A stretch of DNA of 64,000 bases from Diaporthe sp. PMI_573 (lineage: Eukaryota > Ascomycota > Sordariomycetes > Diaporthales > Diaporthaceae): NCBI GenBank assembly GCA_021399435.1, contig JAJTUP010000007.1, positions 1 through 64,000 on the forward strand, written 5' to 3'. The notes beneath the pieces were generated by a model that did no database searches, was not told the DNA's origin, and was given only the letters and a program-made list of their open reading frames with translations. Position numbers and translations under genes: made by a program. Each line of letters begins with the position of its first letter. The stretch's first letter is position 1. Shown piece after piece: positions 22,430 through 33,624 of this stretch.

Positions 22430-25274
22430 TGGCCCTCGGGGGCTTGGAGGTTGCGTATAGGTCACTGGTTGGGTTGCATATATTGGAGTTTGCCTGTGCC
22501 TCAGCGTACGCATATAGAGGTCACCAAATTTTAGATCACATCTCACGCAATTTTGGATCAATCTTGTCGAAGACGGGCTTCCATATCACCCCCGTCTTGC
22601 TGATGAGAGCGTGGATGATACTGCAGCATGTACCCTGGCCTTTGCAACGCGCCACAGTACAGACGTTACTTCATTTCGGATTATCAAAGTACCACCGCCC
22701 TTCATACGACCCAAGGAGACGAGGAACGGCCCGCGAGTGTGATTTAATAGAATTCACGCGGTCGAGGTAGCTCCCGCGGCGTTGGGCCCGGGCTGGATCC
22801 GGGATGCTACCCAGGCAGACCCTGCAAGCTGCCGTCTTCCTTTTCATGACGGCTGAGGCGGGTGCCTCTCCCGCAACGATGGCAGTTGAATGGGTCACAA
22901 TGTGTCATTGGTTGTGCTCGTATCCCTGATCAGAATCGCGTCTGAACAAGCAGGTGTCTTGGATAATCTCCGAGAGCAAAGGACCTCGTGTATCAGCTCA
23001 GCGCAACCGAAAGACAAGTGCTCCAAAAGGTCCCGGGTGAGGTCATCATAGATATTACAACAACCCAGTCGTAGATAGGCAAGGAAGCTAGCTCCAGGAT
23101 ATAACCAGCGAGGCTGTGTAGTGACTGCCCCGCGGGAGCGTGCAGCCTCTTCCTCTCCCAGACCACCGGGATTGCGGGTGTTTGACGTTGCCAGCTGCGA
23201 CTTGACGCAGTCAACCGTCTCATGTTTGAGATGCCGCGGCCGCGCCTGTCGCACTTGACTCTGAGGGAGGATTATTGGCTGACGGACGGAACGAGGAGGG
23301 ACCGTGTTCGGTCTGATTTTTTCTCTTCTTTTATTTCCCTTTCGCCCCTAATTTTTGTCGTGTCTCGGGCTGCGAGTCGGTCTCTTTAAGACATTGGCAT
23401 TGAGGCTGTCGCTTCAACGTGTTCGTTAGTGGTCGCCGATGTCGATCTCTTGGCTGGCTATAGTTCTACGTGGTTATATGAAATGATTAAGCTCGGCCAC
23501 CCACCCGGGTGTGAGCCCTGTGAGTGTTTGATAGCAACAGGCTTTTTTTGTTGATGTGCATACGCCTACAGCAAACGTCTGATGCAAGCTTCAGGAGTCG
23601 CATCTGTCGTCTGGATCGGGCAAGGCGGCTGTCCCCTGGCGGCCTGGAAGAGCCTGGGTCGGCAGGGTGTGCCAAGGATCTAAATTAAGGTCCATGGACT
23701 GCTCCGCTCCCCCAGTGGGCTGGACCGATCTCCCATCATGCCGTGCACAGTTCCCATGGGCCATGGGTTTAGGTTGTGGGGAGCTTGTCGGGGGAGGCCC
23801 CTGGGATCGGCTACCTTAAGTTGACTTGAGGTCAGGTCGGTGCAGCCCGGACATTGTTGAGCATCACGCATCACGCATCACGCAACACGAGCAACGGTGG
23901 TGGCTTATGTGGGCATTGATTGATTGTGAGGTGAGGTGAATGGATAGATCATCTTTACGAGAAAGGAGTGGACCGACACGAAGGCGCTGACTGCAGCGAT
24001 GGAGGGGTTTGACTCGATCAATTGCTCCGTTCCTGTGGCTGCTGATGGCTGATGAAGATCTACTTCAGGGGCTTGCATGAGGCGGCCGTTCGGCCGTTAT
24101 GAAAGGCTGTTTGGCTCGCCCGCCTCTCGCTCCGTTTTAAACCAGTCACCGTTTCTTACAGCCAGCCAGCCCCTCCGTCTCCGTTTCGACCTTCGCTCTC
24201 GCACTCACTGAAAGATCTACTTGCTGGGTGGCAGGGACAGGAAGTGTTCCGCCCTGCGCGTGATTGAAATGTCTCAGTAAACCCCCCTTCAATGCAGGTA
24301 GGCAGTCCCATCGTGAGGTGAGGTTGGCCTGTGAAACGTGGTCTGCCCCGCCATTCCAGCTGGACTGGGCAATGCCGATGCCATGCCCGACTTGCAAGTT
24401 GCACGCTATCCGGGAGGTTGGGTTTACGTAGTGGTCTCAGACAGCCCTGCAGGACATCTGAGTCTGCGTGGTTCGAATTATGAGTGACCTGACTGATTCG
24501 CACATGATTGAGTTGGACGTGCTGGGAGTCAACTGATACTGTTGCTTGGAGCGCGCAAAACCGTGATGGGAATAATAAGCTCGACGGGAGAAACGAGGTG
24601 GAAAACGCCAGCAGGAACGGAACGGTGGATCCCTGCAAGAAGAGAGCCCCTCCGAGGCGGGCTGTGCCTGCCTGATCGCCAATCGCTCCGCTGGGCAGGC
24701 TGGCAGGTTGGTTGGTTTGGCACAAGGAAAACCAACACGCCTGCCTACTGCGACCGTGCCCTGGCCTGTGGCCCGTTGTCCGTAACTGCCCCTGCACCTA
24801 CACCTGCGCCTGCCCGTTGGTCTGGGGTTGGGAAAGAGTCTTGGAAATGTGCCCAGACTTTTCTCCCACGCCATCCTTTGGCCGTGTCTGCCTCCTGCCA
24901 ACCCTGGCAGTCTCACCACTGTCGTCCCCGTCCTCGATCGCGTCTTCGATCACGGCCTGAACTGGACCAAGCTACTTCTATTCTGTCCTGTCCTGTCCTG
25001 TCCTGTCCTGCCCGTGGAAAGGCACAGTACAGTCTGACGACCAGCCCTGCCGGGCCCGGCATTCCTCTCCTTGACCTTCTGTCGATCACTGCCCTGCCGT
25101 CATCCCAAGTCATCCACCCTGTCGTTTTCTTGCGATATCCGTTCTGTCGACAGCAAATCGACCCACCAACCAACTTGCGACCACGTTACTATCTAGACAC
25201 GCCGTCTTGCCCGACGACTCACTTCCTGTCGCTCCCCTTGCTCTTGACGCACGCGGCCGCTCGTCAACAAGAAT
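22430..25274. other. 2.8-kb gene-poor intergenic region
   Basis: It contains many overlapping frames of 60-290 codons on both strands, all compositionally biased and without domains. A (TCCTG)5 microsatellite lies at 24,983-25,010. Pyrimidine-rich tracts around 23,310-23,350 and the CT-rich sequence before 25,275 are typical of fungal promoters and 5' UTRs. I see no supported gene. Confidence 0.5.
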
Positions 25275-27485
25275 GTGCCCATGCGTTGGAGGGCCATGAT
25301 ATCATCCAAAATGCGCTCTCCCGCATTTCCCCCACGCAGGCCCTCCGCCATCGTGCGATACCTCGTACCCGCCATAATAATTATAACTCTCTTCTACCAC
25401 TTTAGCGGGCCCCAACAACAACAATCACCCTCCATACCTCCTACAACAATCCTATCGCCGCCCGATTCCATCCCACAACAGCCTCCCGGCCAGCCTGGGC
25501 ATGAGAGCCCTGCCGGTAAAACCGGCGACCAGTCTTCCGACCCCGGCGCGAAGCTTCAGCATGACGCCAACAAGCCCAGGCCGCAGCAACCTATAGTAGA
25601 CACAAAACCGAAAGAGGAGGAGACATTGCAGCTGGATCAGAGCAAGCAACCCTCAGGGAGCGACAGCGGCAGCAACTCCGACTCACAGTCGTCGGGTGCT
25701 GGCGCACATCCCATCGACCGGCTTATCGATCTCGCCAACAAGCAGTTCGACCACCAGTTGGCCGAAGAATCGCACACACTCTCCGAAGCCGCCGCCGCCT
25801 ACCGGAAGAGCCGCGGTCGACACCCACCACCCGGCTTCGATCAATGGTATGCTTTCGCAAAGGAACAAAATGCCGTCATGGTTGAGTCCTTCTGGGATCA
25901 GATCTACCACGACCTCGAGCCTTTCTGGGCACTCCCCGCACTGGAGATCCGCAAAGGCGCCTGGGACTACGAGATGACCATCAACGTGAGAGACGGGAGC
26001 GCAACGGCCAAGAGCGACTGGTTCTGGACCCAGATCTGGCTGAACCTCGTCAAGACAATCGAGCATTTGCTGCCGGACATGGACATTGCGCTCAATGCGA
26101 TGGATGAGCCTCGAATGGTCGTGCCCTGGGAAGACATGAACGCGTACATGAACAAGGCAAGCGCCTCCAGGGGTATGGTGCCGGCGAAGGATGTCATCAA
26201 CGAATTTGAGCACCTTCAAGCCCCCGGTGAAGGTCCTGATCGTGTTATCGAGCTCCCCGAGAAGAATTGGGAGGGGACGAGTAAGTGATGTCACCGACAG
26301 AGCAGAGTGAGACTCCGTGGAACCTTGACTGAAAGTTGCTTCCTTCTAGAACCCTACTGGAACATCGTTCAGCGTGGCTGCGCCCCCGACAGTGCTGCCC
26401 GCAAAGCAGAGGTCATGACAGACTTTGACCACGCACCGACCTTCAACCCTGCCTTCGCAGAGCCTCACACATACAAGGGCTACGTTTCGAACTACACCAT
26501 GTCCACCCAAGTTTGCCACCAGCCCGACCTCCAAGGCCTCAACGGCATCTTCATCGAGCCTCTGACCGTATCCGCGACCAAGACGCTGTTCCCCATATTT
26601 GGGGGCTCCAAGCTGGCCGTGAACAACGAGATCCTCCTGCCTGCGCCAATGTACTGGAACGAAGAGGAGAGGTTTACCGGTGGTGACCAGCACGGTGTGG
26701 AGTGGCCACAAAAGACAGATGCAGTCATCTGGCGGGGCGTTGCGACGGGCGGTCGCAACAGGGAGAACAACTGGCGCGCGTTCGCGCGACACCGCTTCGT
26801 GGCCATGAACAACGGCACAAAGATTAGCAGGGCCGAGGACTGGACCGAGCTCCCGCCCAATTTTGAGCTTCCTTCTGCGACATATGGCCTGGCCGCCCAG
26901 AAAACCAAGACATCCGGCTCCGCACGGACGAAGCTTGGTCCGTGGGTTGACAGCTGGGCGGACGTGGCCTTCGTGGACCTGATGTGCGCCGAGGAGGAAG
27001 CAGGAGGCCAGTGCTACTACACCTCGCCGTACTTCGAGGTGCAGCTGGGCATGACCCTCGCAGAGCAGTTCAACTGGAAGTATCTACCCGACATCGACGG
27101 CAACTCGTTCAGCGGCCGCTACCTCGGCTTCCTCCGATCGACTAGTCTCCCGATCAAGGCAACGGTGTGGCGGGAGTGGCACGACAGCCGGCTGATCGCG
27201 TGGAAGCACTTTGTGCCCATGGACAACCGGTTCCAGGACTGGTTCGGCATCATGGAGTACTTCCTCGGGTACGAAGACGGCGAGAGGAAGGTCAAGGGCC
27301 ACGACGAGCAGGCTGCCAAGATCGCCGCCGCGGGCAAGGAGTGGGCCGAGCGCGTGCTGCGGAAGGAGGACATGCAGATATACGTATTGCGGCTGTTGCT
27401 GGAATACGCCCGGGTCAGCGATGAGAGGCGGGAGAAGATGGGCTGGGTTGGGGACCTGGTTGATACGTCCAAGGCTGACAGCTGA
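25275..27485 (+). CDS. GT90 / CAP10-domain glycosyltransferase, type II membrane protein
   Basis: Proposed exons 25,275-26,280 and 26,350-27,485; the 69-nt intron (GTAAGT...CTTCTAG) joins GT-K-PYWN in frame, giving 713 residues. A single N-terminal membrane segment (AIVRYLVPAIIIITLFYHF, near residues 26-45) follows a short basic tail, so the enzyme should face the Golgi lumen. A Pro/Gln/Ser-rich linker of about 110 residues comes next, then a catalytic region resembling fungal GT90 enzymes of the CAP10 family, with DAVIWRGVATGGR (the usual WRG motif), YTSPYFEVQLGM and a C-terminal W(R)EWHDSRLIAWKHFVPMD segment. The family transfers sugars such as xylose to glycans in Cryptococcus; the substrate here is unknown. 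ATGs at 25,284 and 25,299 are alternative starts. Probably a neighbour, not part, of the cluster. Confidence 0.88.
26281..26349 (+). other. Intron of the GT90 gene
   Basis: Canonical donor GTAAGTGATG and acceptor TTCCTTCTAG, 69 nt, with a TGACTGA-like branch region. It bypasses an in-frame stop at 26,286. Confidence 0.85.
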
Positions 27486-29315
27486 AGAAGAGGAGCCTCC
27501 GCGACACAGATATTATTGTATAAAACACCTCAAAAAGGATCAAGAAGGCGATGAGGCGCTGGCTTGAGAAACATACGCCACACACATGTGGGATGTGGTG
27601 AGGCACACAAGACCTCGTTCTTTGGAAAGGACAGGTTTACTTTACGGTATTAAGTCTTTTCTGGCAGTCACGCAATGAATGTGACTGGGGGCAGGGGCAT
27701 TTGCATTAGGATTGGGATACCTCTCTAGTTTAGTTACCCTTTGGAAATCATGCAGCCAGCACACACACAGCAGGACTGCATACATACAACAAGAACAACG
27801 ACGACACTTTTGGGAGTTTGCGGCGCTTTTGAGTTTATATGAATGGGCACACGTCTTTTTCGTGAGATGGGTTTTTTTTAGTGAGAATGTGAATTTGTTG
27901 GTTGAGTCTGTTTGCTTCTGTTTCTTTGGGTGAATGGGGTTGTGGATGTGCCTTGGTTGTCACTTTGCGGTCAAGTGAGACGGGGTGGTTGCCAGTGTCT
28001 TTTCGTCGTGTGTTTGGAGTTATACTAGACCGCACAAGGATGAGTTTGCTTTATGATTCCTGGGTGAGATGAATCAATGGCTACACTGGTTGGGAACTGC
28101 CGGCCTCGTCGTGCGAGACAGGATATGCCTCCTGTTGCTATATCATAGTTTGTGGTGGTTGCATGTCATTATCCAACGTTCTCTTCCCAGTCTCGCGGTC
28201 CCATCTGGCGGTCATGATTTTCTCCGGCTACCTGTGTCATCTCGAGCGACATTCCTAGACTGAATGGTTGCACCCACCACATGCTCCAACTCAAGAAGCG
28301 AACTCAATTATAACCGAGATTCAGGTCATGGTAGGTTACGCGGGTCGGCCGTGGGTGCTGGATTGGGTGTAACGGTACTCCTGGCGCCTCGGATTTTCGG
28401 TACTGCTTTTGGGCAGACTCTCCGACTCGGCCGACTGCCCGCTCCGGCTCGCCCGGCCTTTTACATTTTCAAACATGCCCCCGTGTTGAATGCGGCCTCG
28501 CGCGCGGGTAACTTAAAAAGGTCAGCAATTTCAAAATATTCGTGCATGTTTCTCTGTTAAGTCCCCGATTGGTAATGCTGACATTAAGGTTGTTCAGACG
28601 GAAGGCCAAGATTGCCTTGGCGATACTTGGCCCGAACAAACCGCTTGATTTCAAGAAGCTGAAGGGCTGCCGGCTTAGATGACGGGGACCCATGGTTCCG
28701 ACACGCAGGCCTTCTCAGCACTGACATGCGCTCAAGAAGAGAAGAATCGCTGCTGGACAATTTTATGGAAAATCCCATGGAAACTGCATTTCTCGTTAAT
28801 GACCTGATCGGCTCTGCAGTATAAGACTGAGTCTAAGTATAAGCGGGAACTCGGCACATCTACGCCGGTAGTTAACTACTATGCTCGTCAAGTGCTAGAA
28901 ATGTGTGTCATTATTATCTCCTGCACCTCTCACATCACCATGCGTCCCAAGGATAGTTTCGACTGGACAGACGACACATTGCATGGCTGGAAACCCTTGC
29001 AAACTGTGACCTGATAGCATTCGCTGAATTCTGAATCCACTATGGCACTTCCCAGATTTGATGACTTTCGATACCACCCCAGCAGCCGGTTAGTAAAGTT
29101 CAATAGTTCGCTAAAGATTGTCTTTGCAGCGTTTCGTTGCAATGACACGCTTAGCAATCTTTACGCGTATTTCCATATTTTATGATTCCGGAAAAACCCT
29201 GAGTTGTACAGTTGACTTATAAACCTGCACGGCTTGGCAACCCCTTTGCTGACCACCAGAATGGAGTCTGCAATCACACATCAAAGCATCTCATGGAATT
29301 ATTACCGACCAGTTG
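27486..29315. other. Intergenic region, no gene seen
   Basis: Starts with the 3' UTR of the GT90 gene. Small frames on both strands lack domains. Composition is normal, so it is not a RIP island. This gap is the natural left border of the biosynthetic cluster. Confidence 0.5.
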
Positions 29316-29335
29316 GGTTCCCGCGCGCGGGAACC
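29316..29335. promoter_or_regulatory. Perfect 20-bp palindrome upstream of the DUF3237 gene
   Basis: GGTTCCCGCGCGCGGGAACC reads the same on both strands. It lies 314 bp before the proposed ATG at 29,649. Two copies of a CGGGTACC-containing motif follow at about 29,387 and 29,423. It is a candidate binding site for a dimeric regulator. Confidence 0.5.
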
Positions 29336-29537
29336 TGAGGTCCATGCTTCAGGTCTTCGGGGCCTTATCCATGCGTCTACCTGACGGGTACCCGATGGTT
29401 CTCCTTATGCTTCGGGCAATTCGGGTACCTAATGGTATCTGTACGAGCAGGTTGTTCCTGGGGCCACACACGAAAAAGACTTCTACTCCGCGGCCTCATA
29501 TATAAGTCTTGTGGTGCGCACAGATCGAGAGTCTGCT

Positions 29538-29553
29538 CTGTTTGATCAAACAG
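29538..29553. promoter_or_regulatory. Perfect 16-bp palindrome near the DUF3237 start
   Basis: CTGTTTGATCAAACAG, about 95 bp before the ATG, followed by a CT-rich stretch (ctctctct) typical of fungal transcription start regions. It could be an operator or a hairpin in the 5' UTR. Confidence 0.4.
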
Positions 29554-29648
29554 TAGCTCCCGTCAGTTCTCTCTCTAATCACTGACCGACATCCTAGACC
29601 TGCAGTCCCGGAAAATTGGATTCGTCTTCTTCAAGGGAGAAATCAACC

Positions 29649-30265
29649 ATGGCGCGCAAGCAATATGTCTACAGCTTGCTTTCAGCTTTCTCGGTTCTTT
29701 TTGGCAGCATAGTTACCTCAGCACCTACCGACTCGAACAGCAGCATAATTCAACCGCAACTTGAATATCTCTTTCAAGCTACTGTTAATGTGGGGGAAAG
29801 GATTCCATTTGGTTCCGGCCCTGGTCCTCTTGGCATGAGAGCATCATTCCCAATTCTCGGAGGTTCCTTCTCAGGCCCAGGAATATCCGGTACGCGAATA
29901 TCCAAGAGTCACATATCATTTACGTATCCCCAATATCAAAGGAAACAGTCAGACTAATCACCAACGTCCTGTCTGCAGGTGAACTGCTTCCCATCGGGGC
30001 TGAATGGGGCTTGACCGACGCCAAAGGCGAGTTTGCGGTGGATGCCTACTATCAACTCCGCACCAGTGACAACGTCGACATCTTCGCCCACTCGCAGGGA
30101 CCTCCTCAACCAGCCGGCCCCGGGGACCGTCTTAAGACACGCATCACGCTAGAGACCGGGGACGAAAATTATTACTGGGTCAACAACATGCTTGTGGTTG
30201 GGGTCACGACGATCGGAGACGGCTCTCTAACCGTCGATGCTTGGCAAGTAACACAAAGTGGCTGA
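29649..30265 (+). CDS. Secreted DUF3237-family protein
   Basis: Exons 29,649-29,889 and 29,979-30,265 are joined by an 89-nt intron (GTACGC...TCTGCAG), giving 175 residues. The start chosen gives a classic signal peptide (MARKQYVYSLLSAFSVLFGS, cleavage expected after VTSA). The mature part follows the DUF3237 pattern: LEYLFQATVNVG, then GPGPLGMRASFPILGGSFSG, GAEWGLTD, VDAYYQLRT, and a C-terminal NMLVVGVTTI. DUF3237 proteins are small beta-barrel proteins of unknown activity. An upstream in-frame ATG at 29,616 would spoil the signal peptide. It is the leftmost gene of the proposed cluster and lies about 0.5 kb before a P450 on the same strand. A role as an extracellular or vesicular tailoring or carrier protein is a guess. 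Confidence 0.82.
29890..29978 (+). other. Intron of the DUF3237 gene
   Basis: Donor GTACGC, acceptor GTCTGCAG, 89 nt. It joins GPGIS-G and ELLPIG in frame across the conserved GG..SG..GELL region. Confidence 0.8.
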
Positions 30266-30774
30266 GACAGCAGAGCTGAGGTCCAAGGCTCCTTGTTTCT
30301 GCTATCACGGCTGTGTGCACGGAGTCTTGTGGCTATGGAGGAGGCCAGGGTCGCAGAGGTCATCGAGAGACTGATTCTGCTTATTTGTGGTAAAATATTG
30401 GCGGTAGTGGTGATATTCTCGGACTCACCCTCGGATGCCATAATGACAAATCTCCTCCTGATCAACATAAACGCCAAGTCAAGTGACTGCACTTATAGAA
30501 GTCAGGTAGTACTTGAATTAATTCTAGTTCTCAACCCCGCAGATGTGTAACTAGACTCAGGCTACCTCATTCGACAGAACAGGTACCGAGCCTCCACATG
30601 GCGATAGCAACGCTGACTGCAGATGCCCAATTCCGGATCAGGTATCCCTGTGACTAACCCGGGCCAGACAGTTCAACATAAATATTTCCATTTGAAAAAG
30701 CCATCATTTTAGATGCGGTTCTAACATTGCAAAGACTCCTTTCATCACGAGATTGAAACCAAGAATTTACCAGC
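30266..30774. other. Intergenic region and P450 promoter
   Basis: About 0.5 kb with no supported gene. The small open frame at 30,293-30,550 has no domain. Confidence 0.5.
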
Positions 30775-32450
30775 ATGGCGATCCACCTGTTGACCTCCTC
30801 TGCCATCCAGTCAGCACTTCCCAAGGCCATGCTCGCATTTGGATTTGTTGCTCTGTTGCTTGCTGGTTGGCGTATAATTCACTGCTTGTTCTTCCACCCA
30901 CTACGTCATTTCCCAGGCCCTTGGTATGCCGCATGCTCGTCTCTGCCGTTGGGCCTGGCCTCCATCACGTCGAAGGAGCCCGACTGGCTTATGTCACTTG
31001 TGCACAAATACGGCAGTACGTCAGGAGCCCCTCTGGTGTCGTTGATTTGAGCTCCAAGAAAAGAGGACCACCTTCACTAGAGATATCGTCACTGACATGC
31101 AACTGTCCTGAACCAGAGGACGGCAGGCCGATCCGCATCACGCCCACACTCCTTTTCTTCTACAAGGCCTCGGCTCTTCCTGAGATCTACTGGAGTCCTA
31201 AATGCAACACCAAATCGTCCATGTACGGGCACGAAGCCCTGGGCCCCAGGGCAATCTTCCAAGTCACCGACAGCCAGGAGCACAAGGAGTTGCGCAAGGC
31301 AGTCGGCGGGGCGCCATGGGGTGTGGGCCTAATCAAGAAGAACTGGGAGTCGCGAGTGGACAATCTTATCCGGATGTTCCTCGCCAACCAGAACAAGCGC
31401 GTTGATACCGGCGAACCGGTCATCTTGAGCGACAAGGTCGCCGAGTTCGCCGCCGACGTGCTCACCACCATCGTATTCACCACGCCCTGGGGTTTCCTCG
31501 CCAACGACCGCGACGAGCGCGGCCTCATCCGCGCCTGGCGGGACGGGCTGGCCCTCTTCGGTCTCTCGCAGCGCTGGCGCTTCCTCCGCGAGGTAATACT
31601 CCCCTCACCACTGGGGCCTCACGTGCTTCCGCGCGAGTCTGACGAGACAGGCAACGGCTGGCTGGTCACCCAGGCCAACCGCGAGATCGCCGAGCGCGAG
31701 CGCCGCATGGAGATGGGGGAGCCCAGGCCGGACCCGCCGGACATGCTGCAGCTGACGCTCGAGGCCACGGTCGGCGGCAGCGGCGAGGACTACGGCTCTG
31801 CGCGGCCGCTGACCACGGTGCAGAAGACGGCGCACATGACGCTCCTGATACAGGCGGGCGTCGACACGACGGGCAGCGGGCTGGGCGCCACGCTCCGGCT
31901 GCTCCTCATGCACCCCGATGCCATGCAGCGGGTGCGGGCCGAGATCGCCGCGGCGGATGCGATGGGGCTGTTGAGCCCCGTCGTGCAGTACGACGAGACG
32001 CGGGCGCACCTGCCGTACATGAGCGCGTGTATCCGGGAGTCACTGCGAGTGAACCCCCCGATCCCGAATATTTTCCCGCGCCTTGCGCCGCGGGGCGGCA
32101 TCGTTATCGATGGGAACTTTATCCCCGAAGGCACCGAGATGACGAGCCAAGCGTACGTCGTGCAGAGGGACGCAGAGGTGTTCGGTGCCGAGGAGCATGA
32201 GTTCCGGCCCGAGCGGTGGCTAGGTTCTGAGGATCAGGTGGCTAAGATGGACGCTGCCATGTATGTTTTCGGCATGGGTGCGAGGGTATGCTTGGGCAAG
32301 GAGATTGCTCTGATGGAGATGCATAAGCTCGTACCTGAGATCATCCGCCGGTTTGACCTAGAAATGCTGGAGAAGGGGAAATGGGTTGTGACTGGGGGCA
32401 TTGCGTCGCACACGCCCGGTCTCAAGGTGCTGATCAAGGCTCGGAAGTAG
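30775..32450 (+). CDS. Cytochrome P450 monooxygenase (first of two)
   Basis: An N-terminal membrane anchor (MLAFGFVALLLAGWRIIHCLFF) and a Pro-rich hinge (HPLRHFPGPW) place it on the ER. Diagnostic motifs in order: I-helix LIQAGVDTTGSG (near 31,855), K-helix ESLR (near 32,035), the PERW segment (FRPERW), and the haem loop FGMGARVCLGKE with the thiolate Cys at about residue 472. One intron near the start is certain, since the first frame stops at 31,050. The pair GTACGT at 31,016 and acceptor CCAG ending 31,116 keeps frame, giving exons 30,775-31,015 and 31,117-32,450 and 524 residues; the nearer acceptor ending 31,126 would break frame with that donor. The substrate is unknown. It follows the DUF3237 gene on the same strand and probably hydroxylates or epoxidises the polyketide. 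Confidence 0.88.
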
Positions 32451-33624
32451 CATTATCCCACAAATAGACAAAGACTTGCCGCTGGGAAGGTTTGGCGAAT
32501 ACTTATTTGTCTTGGAGGCACACTTGTGGTTTGTGTCTTAGGATGGAAGTGGTTAAATGGTGAACGACTTGCTAGGGAATGGGCGTAATGGCCACAACGA
32601 GGGCACCACAAATACAAATTAAAATATTACACGCTGAATGCTTCCGGCCATAATTTTCCTTTTGACCAACGGAAACATCAAGAGAATCAGGTTGTGCTGT
32701 GACTACTTTAAAGTCACTGTCCCAAGCAGGAGCTCCAGGCGGGATCGGCGCATTGCCACAGCTGCCGCCATTCTGGCATAACTCGGCAGCTTGATATATG
32801 CGACATCTTCCTGGACTAAGCAATTGCTGGTAGAAATTAAGGGTCTGCTCGCGTGTAAGGCGACGTAACTTAGAGCCGAAAATGGCAGGCTGACAAGGCG
32901 TCGTTTCGAGCAGCTCATGGGTAAACGAGCTCGAGGTCCGCAAGAGCCGACCGGTATGAAGTGGTGAATGTGTAAATGGCTTTCCCCGAGTGACATAGCC
33001 TTTGGATGTAATTAACATTAGCCCCTGTGGTTATGGAGAATCCTCCTGTCCGCAAAGATGGTGGGTCCCGTTTCCCAGGCGACTGTGGCATCGCTCTCGG
33101 CATAGTAGTCGTCTTGAGGGCTGTTTAGTCAACAAACCCGAAGCAAACCACACGAGTAGAGCCGCGATTCATATATTCAAGCATGCACAGTAATAGTCTC
33201 CGACGGAGATCAAAGTCGGGGGCGCAGGGTGGATAAGAGCATTCATTACAACGGAGTGAGCCATAAAGTCCGTTGATCTCGTTCTAAAAAGTCCGAACCC
33301 TTCAGACCCGACTAAAGCGAGTAAAATGCAGATCGCGCCTCATAGGTGACATAAACGACATCGGAGCGGTCTATACGTGGTGGTGCATCTCATATTAAGC
33401 CATCACTAATCGCCAACCCAGGCCTCGGCTTTGGCAAGTGGAGACCCACACAGAGTTCGATCAACACGTCACCAACTAATGCAATATCGCACGGGCCGTA
33501 CAACACTGTAGCTGCAAATAAACCCTATGGTCGGGTTGCTGAAAGTCTAAATGCACTCTACTAGTGATATAAATCCTATTTCCATATCAATGGCGCCAGT
33601 ACTCGAGTTCTTGCAAAGACGAAA
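32451..33624. other. 1.2-kb intergenic region between the two P450 genes
   Basis: A 148-codon minus-strand frame (32,572-33,018) includes a Cys-rich piece (CQNGGSCGNAP) but no recognisable domain and no obvious start context. I do not call it. The part before 33,625 is the promoter of the second P450. Confidence 0.4.

Noticed and set aside
21542..22561. 339-codon minus-strand frame opposite the Mtf1-like gene
   Set aside because: It is Arg/Pro/Val-rich antisense shadow in a very GC-rich exon, with no domain.
24156..25405. Long overlapping frames on both strands (24,156-24,797 minus; 24,542-25,405 plus)
   Set aside because: Low-complexity composition, no domain, mutual overlap, and overlap with the promoter and start of the GT90 gene.
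32572..33018. 148-codon minus-strand frame with a Cys-rich piece
   Set aside because: No signal peptide, no domain and no supporting gene structure; probably chance.
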